Below, in pieces: positions 8,014-15,517 of a stretch of 37,848 bases of DNA (the stretch's first letter is position 1; each line of letters starts with the position of its first letter). The notes under the pieces were generated by a model. It did not search any database. It was not told the origin of the DNA and saw only the letters and a program-made list of their open reading frames with translations. Position numbers and translations under genes: made by a program. The stretch is from Candidatus Bathyarchaeota archaeon (GTDB lineage Archaea > Thermoproteota > Bathyarchaeia > 40CM-2-53-6). The stretch is taken from assembly GCA_005881615.1 (NCBI GenBank), contig VBBR01000169.1:1-37848 (forward strand). The letters run 5' to 3'.

Positions 8014-8135
8014 AGGTTCTGTTAACTCTTCGTCTGATGAGTTAGCTTCGGGGCATCGACTCCGGGGATTACCGTAGGCATCGGGTTCCCCTTCACTGCT
8101 TCAAATGCCCCGCCTTGCGCCTCCAGTAGGATGGG
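8014..8135 (-). ncRNA. Predicted omegaRNA scaffold overlapping tnpB 3' end
   Basis: Stems CGGGGCAT/ATGCCCCG (8049-8056/8105-8112), TAACTC/GAGTTA (8023-8028/8039-8044) and GCCTCC/GGAGGC upstream. Covaries with the orphan copy at 5016-5250. Confidence 0.7.
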
Positions 8136-9227
8136 AGGCCGGGAACGTGCGAACCTCACCCGTCCCCGCCGAGACAGGTTAACAGCTGCTACCCTGTCCC
8201 GGTCCATTACTACTCGACATTTACCACACCAGAGCTTGCGTTCTAGTTGTGTGTCTGATTGGAGTCTCTCCCCGCATCTCGGACAAGTCACACTGGAACC
8301 TCTGGTCTCGCTCCTGGACAAACGGATAACCGGTAGTCCAGCCCATCGCGCCTTGTACTCTATCTGCCGCTGAGCCTCTCCGAAGCTCCATCCGTTCATC
8401 CGGCCACGATACTTTCTACCCTGACCGTTACCCTTACGATAGAGGGACCGGATGCCCTCGATTTTCTCGAGAACTATTGCTGTTCTCCGCTGGACTGCCA
8501 GGGCGACGATCGTCTTTGTAGCGTTATGGAGCAGGTTACTAGTCCTAGACGTCCTTCGCTCTCCATACTTCGACGCTATTCTCGTTCTTATCCTGTCGTC
8601 GTTTCGTCTGAAAGAGGCGACGATACGCACCGAGGTCTTGGCTATTCCTACACACTTTGAGAGATCATAGTGACTTGTCTCTTGGTCGTTTCCGAACGTT
8701 AGATTGCGGAGATCACGGTCCACACCAACCGTGGAGGCACAGTTAACGGTGGGAGCATCCCGGGCGATGCAGAGACTCAGTCTGTTCCGGGTGAGAGTGA
8801 AAGAGCGAACCTTGACCCCTGACTGAGATATGATCTGGAGGGTATGATTGGTCAATGGAATGCTGAAACGTTTCCCTCTCGATACCGGAATTCTTAACCC
8901 TCCGTTCTCTATCTTGAATCCGTAGCAGGACACGAGTTGGGGTCTGACGGCGTATGGGGTCCTAGTGACATAACCTCTCCGGACAGACTTCTTCCTTGCC
9001 GCCAGGATTCCAGCGGCGCGTGATATTGCGCAGAGCTTGTAGTAGCTAGGGGAATCGTACTTGGCGAGCTGGTTGTATGAGAGGAGTGAGAGCTTTCTCA
9101 GCGATAACGCATCGTACAACAGACCGATACGCAGGGAATCGTTAACCATCCGTCTGAACAGGTCCAGCAACCGGAGAACACCAGCCACGGGAACATAGTA
9201 CTGCCAGACAGACTTGACAGCGAACAC
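8022..9227 (-). CDS. tnpB: TnpB RNA-guided endonuclease (IS1341-type, no TnpA)
   Basis: RuvC-I VGVDRDLRNLTFGND, RuvC-II IVLEKIEGI, Zn finger CPRCG...CGKC, RuvC-III DRDRVAAVNL. Confidence 0.92.
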   Translation of the reverse strand: MFAVKSVWQYYVPVAGVLRLLDLFRRMVNDSLRIGLLYDALSLRKLSLLSYNQLAKYDSPSYYKLCAISRAAGILAARKKSVRRGYVTRTPYAVRPQLVSCYGFKIENGGLRIPVSRGKRFSIPLTNHTLQIISQSGVKVRSFTLTRNRLSLCIARDAPTVNCASTVGVDRDLRNLTFGNDQETSHYDLSKCVGIAKTSVRIVASFRRNDDRIRTRIASKYGERRTSRTSNLLHNATKTIVALAVQRRTAIVLEKIEGIRSLYRKGNGQGRKYRGRMNGWSFGEAQRQIEYKARWAGLPVIRLSRSETRGSSVTCPRCGERLQSDTQLERKLWCGKCRVVMDRDRVAAVNLSRRGRVRFARSRPPILLEAQGGAFEAVKGNPMPTVIPGVDAPKLTHQTKS

Positions 9228-9336
9228 AACAAACGAGAAGCGCCATCATAGGCATAAGCCAGAGAGGCACCCGACGATAAGTTAACAGAGCCGAATCCCA
9301 CAAGGCTTATCTTGATTCCGCTCTCGCAGAAAACGC

Positions 9337-10146
9337 TTGAGAAAATTGGCAATTCGACATCTGGTCACAACAACCCTAGCAGCGTCAGCCATCATCTTTC
9401 TCTCAACCCTCAGCTTCGCGGCGGCACTTCCAGCACCCTCAATCATCGTTGCACCACGGATCCACGAAGCGAGCGTTAGCAGCACCAACTGGAGCGGATT
9501 CGCCGTTACAGGCTCCGCAGGATCTGTCAGCGACGCAAAAGGGTCTTGGGTGGTGCCAACGATCCAGGGCACATGTCCAGGCACTAATCAGTACTCTAGC
9601 TTCTGGGTCGGAATCGACGGGTACAGCTCAGGCACTGTGGAACAGACAGGAACTGACTCTGACTGCCAGAACGGGATTCCAACGTACTATGCTTGGTACG
9701 AGTTCTTCCCACATCCATCCTTCCTCATCAACAGCATCTCAGTCCATCCAGGAGACGTAATATCTGCAGAAGCACATGCGTCGGGCAACGGAAAATTCAC
9801 AGTGAGCATTACGGACACTACAACAAAACAGAGCTTTAGCACCTCGTCGACAGTTCATCGGGCACAACAGTCCTCGGCAGAATGGATCGCCGAGGCCCCA
9901 TCGAGCAGCGGCGGCATCTTACCTCTCGCAAACTTCGGAACAGTGAACTTCGGGCTCGACCACACCGGTGTGGGCAACACGTGCTTTGCTACGATCAACG
10001 GAAGTACGGCTGCTTTTGGAACGTTCGGTGCGAACGTTCAGAAGATAACAATGGTCACTAGCGGCGGCGCGACCAAGGCTTCGCCTTCGAACCCTTCAAC
10101 CGACAGCACTAGCTTCTCTGTATCATGGGTAAGTTCTGGTCCCTAA
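9337..10146 (+). CDS. Secreted peptidase G1 (eqolisin / glutamic endopeptidase)-like protein
   Basis: Signal peptide; SSTNWSGFAV, SFWVGIDGYSSGTVEQTGTDS (Gln), YYAWYEFFP, SAEWIAEAPSSSGG (Glu), LANFGTVNF. Confidence 0.82.
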   Translation: MRKLAIRHLVTTTLAASAIIFLSTLSFAAALPAPSIIVAPRIHEASVSSTNWSGFAVTGSAGSVSDAKGSWVVPTIQGTCPGTNQYSSFWVGIDGYSSGTVEQTGTDSDCQNGIPTYYAWYEFFPHPSFLINSISVHPGDVISAEAHASGNGKFTVSITDTTTKQSFSTSSTVHRAQQSSAEWIAEAPSSSGGILPLANFGTVNFGLDHTGVGNTCFATINGSTAAFGTFGANVQKITMVTSGGATKASPSNPSTDSTSFSVSWVSSGP

Positions 10147-10170
10147 ACAGGGACCAACCCCCTTTTTCCT
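10138..10170 (+). terminator. Hairpin plus T-tract terminator-like element
   Basis: GGTCCC-taaaca-GGGACC (10138-10143/10150-10155) spanning the stop codon, followed by CCCCCTTTTT. Confidence 0.5.
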
Positions 10171-10222
10171 CTGTCTGAATCTCCACATCCGAAGAGTTTA
10201 CTCTTATATCGAGCATCCAACC

Positions 10223-10693
10223 ATGCTTTCCAGAGAAGTGCTGTTGACGGTTTCAAGCCAGCTTTCAGTTGACAAGAACGTTGAGCTTATCGAGTTTCAA
10301 CGGCTGAAGGAATTGTCGGATACCGGCGCGGTCGAAGCTCTAGCGAAAGAGCTCGGCATCGTCTACGTTACCTCGATAACACGGGACGGCTGTTCAGGCT
10401 GTATGGAACAGAAGCCATTGTTCCGAGAACTTGCACGAAAGATGAAATCGGATCTCGGCGGAAACGTTCATTTCGCAAACGTTCATGTCCGGTATGCCGA
10501 AGACGATCGGAAGGAGTCTTGGAATAGCAAAAGAATCTTTCGACACGCCGCTTACCCAACGTATCTTGTGCATGTGAGATCCAAGAACGGCGTCCTCGAG
10601 GTCTACAGGGCAATTTATCCGAGTATGGAGGAGCTGGAGAAGCAGACGCGGGAATCCTTGGACCTAGCGAAGTTCTACAAAGATGCAGCTTAG
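10223..10693 (+). CDS. Thioredoxin-fold protein with CSGC motif
   Basis: VYVTSITRDGCSGCMEQKPLFRELARKMK...HAAYPTYLVHV; redox CxxC and cis-Pro-like YPT. Confidence 0.65.
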   Translation: MLSREVLLTVSSQLSVDKNVELIEFQRLKELSDTGAVEALAKELGIVYVTSITRDGCSGCMEQKPLFRELARKMKSDLGGNVHFANVHVRYAEDDRKESWNSKRIFRHAAYPTYLVHVRSKNGVLEVYRAIYPSMEELEKQTRESLDLAKFYKDAA

Positions 10694-10710
10694 AAGATAC
10701 TAGAAACCAT

Positions 10711-10965
10711 TTAGCTCGTTGCAGCTTCGAGATCGTAGAGGCCTGCGAGAGCGTCCTGTAGCGGATGGTCGTCGAACAACCGGAAGAATCCGCCTAGGAC
10801 GAGGAATAGGCCGCCGAGCTGTAGGCTGAGGACCGCTCGCTGGTAGCCGAGTATCCGGGAACCTAGGAGGAGAGACGAGAGCGTCAGGGTAAGGCCGAGG
10901 AAGGCGACGAGCTTGGTCTTTAGCATACAAGCACTACAGCATCGATCACGAGATATGGAATGCAA
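10711..10965 (-). CDS. Small membrane protein, hypothetical
   Basis: 84 aa with two hydrophobic segments (LVAFLGLTLTLSSLLLGSRILGY; AVLSLQLGGLFLVLGGFFRLF). Confidence 0.45.
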   Translation of the reverse strand: MHSISRDRCCSACMLKTKLVAFLGLTLTLSSLLLGSRILGYQRAVLSLQLGGLFLVLGGFFRLFDDHPLQDALAGLYDLEAATS

Positions 10966-11763
10966 GATTCAGCTATGATACTGACCCAACTTTCTCACGG
11001 AACTATAGTAAAAACGGGGAAGAGAGAAGGCACTTGCGCGTCGCGGGCCGCTTGAAATATACCTCCTCTTGTTAAGGGGGCCAGCTGCCTAACATTGACT
11101 CAGGGCGATTCTGTAGGATTCGAAAGAGACGATTTTCCTCCCTAGATCTCACTTTCACAGAGGTCCGCGGAGACCACTCATGCCGAGCAAACCGGTTGAG
11201 ACATACCCCCCTTTTTTCCTGGGACATTTTCTGTCCGGCACTGATAATGGGCGAGACAGGCTGATCAGGGCATCATCTGGGCTTCCATGGGTCAGTTGTT
11301 GTCTTGCGTTATCCCGGGATTCCCGAACGATTTTCAGGCTAGATTTTGTGGTTGGTTCAGATTCGAGATCGGGGCTTGTAATGGGCGATTCTCAATCGAT
11401 TCTCATTCCAGACCGGTCTTGCATCGCAGGACCAAAATCAGAATCTGGATCCTTTTTTTTCGCGACCCTGTTCATGTCGGGCTTGATTATGGGCTTGTTT
11501 CCATGAGACGGGCGTGTTTTTGACCTGTCCGGGTTTTTCGATCCCTATGGGTTTCCCCTGGGAATAAGCGTGGAAAATCGTGTTCTGGAAATCGCGGGCT
11601 TGGAATCGGGATCAGGGCTGATAAAAGGCGAGTTTTCCATGTCTTAGGCGACTTCTTGCTTCTCTTGTAGAGGGATCATGTACAATGGTGTGTTGTGTAG
11701 CCTGAAATGTGAGAGATAGCGTCGAAGAAGGCGATTGGGTCGTGTGGTTTCGACGGGTATGTC

Positions 11764-12318
11764 TTACCGGAACTTGTCAGGAAACTGCTTGACGATACCC
11801 TTGTAGAGCGCGTCCGCGAGAGTCAGTATCTCAGTGTAAATATCGTCAAAGGCTAAGATTGAATCCTTCCATTTCTTGCCGAGTACTGCCACAGCCTCCT
11901 TCTTCGTCAGATCAAGGTGCTGCTTCAACAAGTCGGAAACGTCGCGCCTAGGCCAGTTAGGGTTCGCACCGCTTAGGAACTTGGCAATCTCTTCTGCGTT
12001 ATCAGACCATTGCTTGTCTTCTTCCTGGAATTTCTGCTGGTTTCCATTCTTTGCAGCTCCGACGAGCTCGACGGCGATCTTGATGTGCTGTTTCAATAAA
12101 CCTGTAAGCTTGTTTCCGGCGTCCTTTCCATAGTACTGGGAGACAGCGTCGCCTATGTGCTCCTGATTCTTGAGCAATCTGTCTACAGCCGCATCAGCGT
12201 TTGCCGTGCCAAGTCCCGCGGCAATAATGTACTCGCGGGTATAGAATACATGGTCAGACCAGAGTTTACGCATCCCGACAGCGAGTGAGTGTTCCTTTTC
12301 ATTCATGGTAGTCTGCAT
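11764..12318 (-). CDS. Alpha-helical protein of unknown function
   Basis: 184 aa; archaeal TATA-like promoter upstream in an inverted repeat; repeated LLKQH helices (GLLKQHIKIA, DLLKQHLDLT). Confidence 0.7.
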   Translation of the reverse strand: MQTTMNEKEHSLAVGMRKLWSDHVFYTREYIIAAGLGTANADAAVDRLLKNQEHIGDAVSQYYGKDAGNKLTGLLKQHIKIAVELVGAAKNGNQQKFQEEDKQWSDNAEEIAKFLSGANPNWPRRDVSDLLKQHLDLTKKEAVAVLGKKWKDSILAFDDIYTEILTLADALYKGIVKQFPDKFR

Positions 12319-12343
12319 GATCCGAACCGCTTCCGAATTTCAC

Positions 12344-12378
12344 GTTCTCGCGTATTTAAGCGCGAAACATGCGAGAAC
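12344..12378. promoter_or_regulatory. Inverted-repeat operator around a TATA-like element
   Basis: GTTCTCGC (12344-12351) - gtatttaagcgcgaaacat - GCGAGAAC (12371-12378); minus strand spacer contains CTTAAATA. More GAGAAC half-sites at 12418-12423 and 12426-12431. Confidence 0.6.
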
Positions 12379-12475
12379 CCTCAGTTGTCCGTGCGCAAGT
12401 CCCACCGTGAAAATTTGAGAACGAGAGAACAATTGTCTATAGGCTTAAACCAGCAAGACGCGTTTTATTCCTATA

Positions 12476-12853
12476 ATGTCGAAACCTGTGTTGACCGTCG
12501 AGTTGAAAGCTTTGCAAGACCGCTCAAGCGAAGCGGCTCAATTTCTAAAATCCAAGGTCGAAGGGAAAATGAAGACCAAAGGAACGCAGCTCCAGATCGA
12601 AGGCGCAAAAACCAAAGAAGTCAAACTACTACTCCACAAGTTCCTCCACCACCAAGGGCTAAACCACTACAGGGTCCTCAGCCAGAGCGGGGTCCTGGAG
12701 GTCACCCCGCCAGAAAAACATGTAGTGCATGAACCGGAGCGCGTCGGGTCTCCACCGACTGCACCTCAAACGACCCCATACTATTTCCCGCAAACACCAG
12801 TTCTAACGACGGAGAAAAAGAAGAAGGCCAAACCCAAACACAAGCACGAATAA
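12476..12853 (+). CDS. Small basic protein, possible ribosomal protein eL22 (L22e)-like
   Basis: AAQFLKSKVEGKMKTKGTQLQIEGAKTKEVKLLLHKFLHHQGLNHYRVLSQSGVLEV resembles L22e FLKxRI...[31 protein letters not shown]. Remote. Confidence 0.45.
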   Translation: MSKPVLTVELKALQDRSSEAAQFLKSKVEGKMKTKGTQLQIEGAKTKEVKLLLHKFLHHQGLNHYRVLSQSGVLEVTPPEKHVVHEPERVGSPPTAPQTTPYYFPQTPVLTTEKKKKAKPKHKHE

Positions 12854-12863
12854 CGCGGCAGCA

Positions 12864-13319
12864 CTAGTCCCCTTTCGCTGCCTCGCCTGCCTTCAAGGGA
12901 CCAACAATCTCCACCACGTACCCTTCGGGATCTTTAAACGCAGCGGACCGCGTCCCCCACGGCCGGTTCGCCGGAGGATCGTCAAACTTCACACCCTTAG
13001 ACTTGAGAGACGAGTAAACCTCATCGACATCATTAGCCTCCAGGTGCACCTCGATCGTTGAACGGGAGAGAGGCGGGGCCTTGGTGAGCCGATGAAAGGC
13101 GAGCCGGGACCCTTTAGTGTCGAACATGATGAAGTTCTCGTTCTCCTCGGCAACTGGAAGACCGAGAGTATCCTTGTAGAGCTTCTTCACCTGATCGAAA
13201 TGGACTGCCCAGAGTGTCAGGTAAGATAGCTTGCTAAGCCTCATGAAACCGGTCCTAACTTGCCTCGTGAGATTGCGACTATTAGCATATTCGGGGGCTA
13301 ATTGAGGATTCCAGAACAT
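12864..13319 (-). CDS. VOC/glyoxalase family protein
   Basis: LSYLTLWAVHFDQVKKLYKDTLGLPVAEENENFIMFDTKGSRLAFH...FKDPEGYVVEIVGP; likely start at MRLSK (13244). Confidence 0.88.
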   Translation of the reverse strand: MFWNPQLAPEYANSRNLTRQVRTGFMRLSKLSYLTLWAVHFDQVKKLYKDTLGLPVAEENENFIMFDTKGSRLAFHRLTKAPPLSRSTIEVHLEANDVDEVYSSLKSKGVKFDDPPANRPWGTRSAAFKDPEGYVVEIVGPLKAGEAAKGD

Positions 13320-13539
13320 GACTCTATTAGGAGCGGCGACAGCGGTAGGTGGTATTAGTTTGACAAAATTTATGATGTCGCTTCGCGACGAGAACTATCG
13401 CGTCCTGACGGGGGCTGCGATAGACCGAGGAATTTCCGTGCAAGAACTTCTCCGAGCCGTAATCATACCAGACTGGGTCAAGGAGACTCCCCGAGGAATA
13501 GTCGCCGACAACTGGCCTTCTATCAGACCGCGTCGCTAA
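13318..13539 (+). CDS. Hypothetical small protein (73 aa)
   Basis: ORF with VLTGAAIDRGISVQELLRAVIIPDWV, RHH-like helical pattern; weak. Confidence 0.4.
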   Translation: MTLLGAATAVGGISLTKFMMSLRDENYRVLTGAAIDRGISVQELLRAVIIPDWVKETPRGIVADNWPSIRPRR

Positions 13540-13617
13540 TCAACCCGAGGCCGACAACTCAGTCTTCTTTATTACTATCTTATTAGGGACGACTACGAAC
13601 GAGCCGGATGAAGAAAC

Positions 13618-13785
13618 ATGGCGAAACAAGTAACATGCGACTGCGGCTTCATGCTACGCACACCATCTGATGATGAACTAGTGAAACATGTCCAGCTTCA
13701 CGCAAAAGATGCTCACAGCATGGATCTCACTCGAGAACAAGCCCTAGCACGGGCCGTTTCGGTAGAAGCAACAATACAAGCCTGA
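13618..13785 (+). CDS. DUF1059-like small protein (55 aa)
   Basis: MAKQVTCDCGFMLRTPSDDELVKHVQLHAKDAHSMDLTREQALARAVSVEATIQA*; Cys/His pattern. Absent from the ORF track because of length. Confidence 0.7.
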   Translation: MAKQVTCDCGFMLRTPSDDELVKHVQLHAKDAHSMDLTREQALARAVSVEATIQA

Positions 13786-13977
13786 AAGTTCGGGGACCCC
13801 CGCCGGAAGCCTCCTTCTTCTTTATTTCACGTGTTCAGCTAGCGACCCGACCTCTAAAACATCACGTTAGCCAGAAGATATTGAACTTGGCCCAGTTACT
13901 TAGTCGGATCTAGACCCGGTCAGAGAACGATTTTCTTATCAGCGAGAATCTGCAGACTTGGTCTGAGGGCTTAGGAC

Positions 13978-14394
13978 GTGGGAAATAGTGAATCGTTTCT
14001 CGGCGGATTTCTCGCGAGAGGCCTCACCCATATCGGATATGGAATTTACTTCACAACGAGCAGACTGATGGGCATAGACCTAGGCGCGAACGGCGGTGGT
14101 GCCTTGGGCGGCACAATGGCCGGCTTTATCCACGGTGAGCTCATGCCGCAGCTCTCTCCAGAAGAGAGCGCCAAGACGATTACGGATCTCGAACGAATGA
14201 GGGACTTCGAGATGGAGAAGAATCAGATAAGTCGAATAGAACTCAAGAAACCGGGACTGCTCGGAACCGGCCATATCGTAATTACGCCGAAAGAGGGGAA
14301 ACCGGAGAAGATTACTCTGCGGCACCGGATAGCCTACGACAGACTAATGACACTCACGCAAGCGTTCAGCCCTGAACTAGTGAGATCGTCTTAG
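13978..14394 (+). CDS. Hypothetical protein (138 aa)
   Basis: ORF with Gly-rich N-terminus and charged C-terminal domain. Confidence 0.55.
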   Translation: MGNSESFLGGFLARGLTHIGYGIYFTTSRLMGIDLGANGGGALGGTMAGFIHGELMPQLSPEESAKTITDLERMRDFEMEKNQISRIELKKPGLLGTGHIVITPKEGKPEKITLRHRIAYDRLMTLTQAFSPELVRSS

Positions 14395-14458
14395 AACCTT
14401 TATTCCTAGCAAGCGAATCGCTTGCAGCTGCTCATAAGTCTTAAGACAGTACCACGTA

Positions 14459-14530
14459 GGGGTTGAAATCAATGGGCGCGTGAGTGGTGCCTTCCACCCG
14501 TTGCGCCATACAAACCCCGGAGTAGGGAGG
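14459..14530 (+). promoter_or_regulatory. Structured 5' leader (riboswitch candidate)
   Basis: GGGGTT/AACCCC (14459-14464/14513-14518) encloses GGCGC/GCGCC (14475-14479/14503-14507) and GTGG/CCAC (14484-14487/14494-14497), followed by SD-like GGGAGG and ATG 14537. Confidence 0.4.
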
Positions 14531-14536
14531 CAAAAA

Positions 14537-15235
14537 ATGCAAGCATGCAATAGAGCAGGTCAGACTCGAGTCACAACAATAGAACTAGCGCTAACCTCAA
14601 CCCTTGCAGCTGTCTACATTGTTTCAGCATTCTTCGCCCTTACCCCGTTTATCGGTGGACCGGGATTTATCACGCTCGAAATCGTTATGCTCCCGATCGT
14701 AGCTTTTCTACTCAGGCCAATTCTCGCCACGGTTGCCGTCCTCTTCGGTAGCATAGGGTCAACATTCATCCAGACAGGCTTCTACTCGAGCTTTGGGTTT
14801 GCAGGACTATTGATTCCACTATTGGCCGTTGCGCTAGGGAGTATTGCCTTCCACTACGACTGGGGAGCAATCATTCCATGGGGGTATGTCTTGGCAGGCG
14901 CCGTTTACTACATCCTATTCTCGAAAGGAGGAACTCTCTTCTGGCTGGCACCATACATTCTCGTGATTGCCTCTCTACCGATAGCGCTGAGAGTCAGAGA
15001 ACCATACCAGCTAGGTCTGCTGGCTCTTTACACAGCAATGTCTGAGCAGGTGACGTTGAACGTCCTCAGCATTTCGCTTCTGAATCTCACAGGAGTCTTT
15101 TGGACTGGCGTCACACCGCTCATGTTCCTTGAACGGACAATAGCGACCCTCGGAGGGTTCGCGGTCATCGTCGCCCTTAAATCCCGACTTGGAGCAAGAC
15201 TCGAACTAGGACACGTCCTGAGGGAGGTGAAGTAG
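14537..15235 (+). CDS. Polytopic membrane protein, ECF transporter S-component-like
   Basis: About six TMs; ELALTSTLAAVYIVSAFF...GFITLEIVMLPIVAFLLRPILATVAVLFGSIGS. Start at ATG 14537 behind a purine-rich SD, not 14480. Confidence 0.6.
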   Translation: MQACNRAGQTRVTTIELALTSTLAAVYIVSAFFALTPFIGGPGFITLEIVMLPIVAFLLRPILATVAVLFGSIGSTFIQTGFYSSFGFAGLLIPLLAVALGSIAFHYDWGAIIPWGYVLAGAVYYILFSKGGTLFWLAPYILVIASLPIALRVREPYQLGLLALYTAMSEQVTLNVLSISLLNLTGVFWTGVTPLMFLERTIATLGGFAVIVALKSRLGARLELGHVLREVK

Positions 15236-15240
15236 AAGGC

Positions 15241-15441
15241 ATGTGCGTTACAGCAGTAGTGAAGTGTTGGCACTGCGGAGAATGGTTCGCAAAACAGGCT
15301 AACCGTGGTGAGTTCGAAAACTGCCCGTTTTGTGGAAAGGGCTTCGAACAACTCAGCGTTGAGGCACAACGGGCTGTGAAAGCGACCCTTGCGCCATTCT
15401 TCGAAGTGCCTCATCTGAAAGAGAGACCCCTCACCGCATAA
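15241..15441 (+). CDS. Small zinc-ribbon protein
   Basis: VKCWHCGEWF...ENCPFCGKGF, two CxxC. Confidence 0.65.
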   Translation: MCVTAVVKCWHCGEWFAKQANRGEFENCPFCGKGFEQLSVEAQRAVKATLAPFFEVPHLKERPLTA

Positions 15442-15517
15442 GGTGAACGTTTTCGGGTCCAATCGGGGCCTTTTTTTCAGGGGCCCTCTCCCTAGTTTGA
15501 ATCGGTTGAAATTATTT

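Noticed and set aside
8022-9340. Full IS200/IS605 element with TnpA
   Set aside because: No HUH/Y1 transposase ORF is present on either side and the left end could not be defined.
15448-15500. Rho-independent terminator between the zinc-ribbon gene and dinB
   Set aside because: GGGCC/GGCCC pairing around a T7 tract exists, but the T-run is in the loop rather than after the stem, so it is not convincing beyond a generic convergent-gene spacer.
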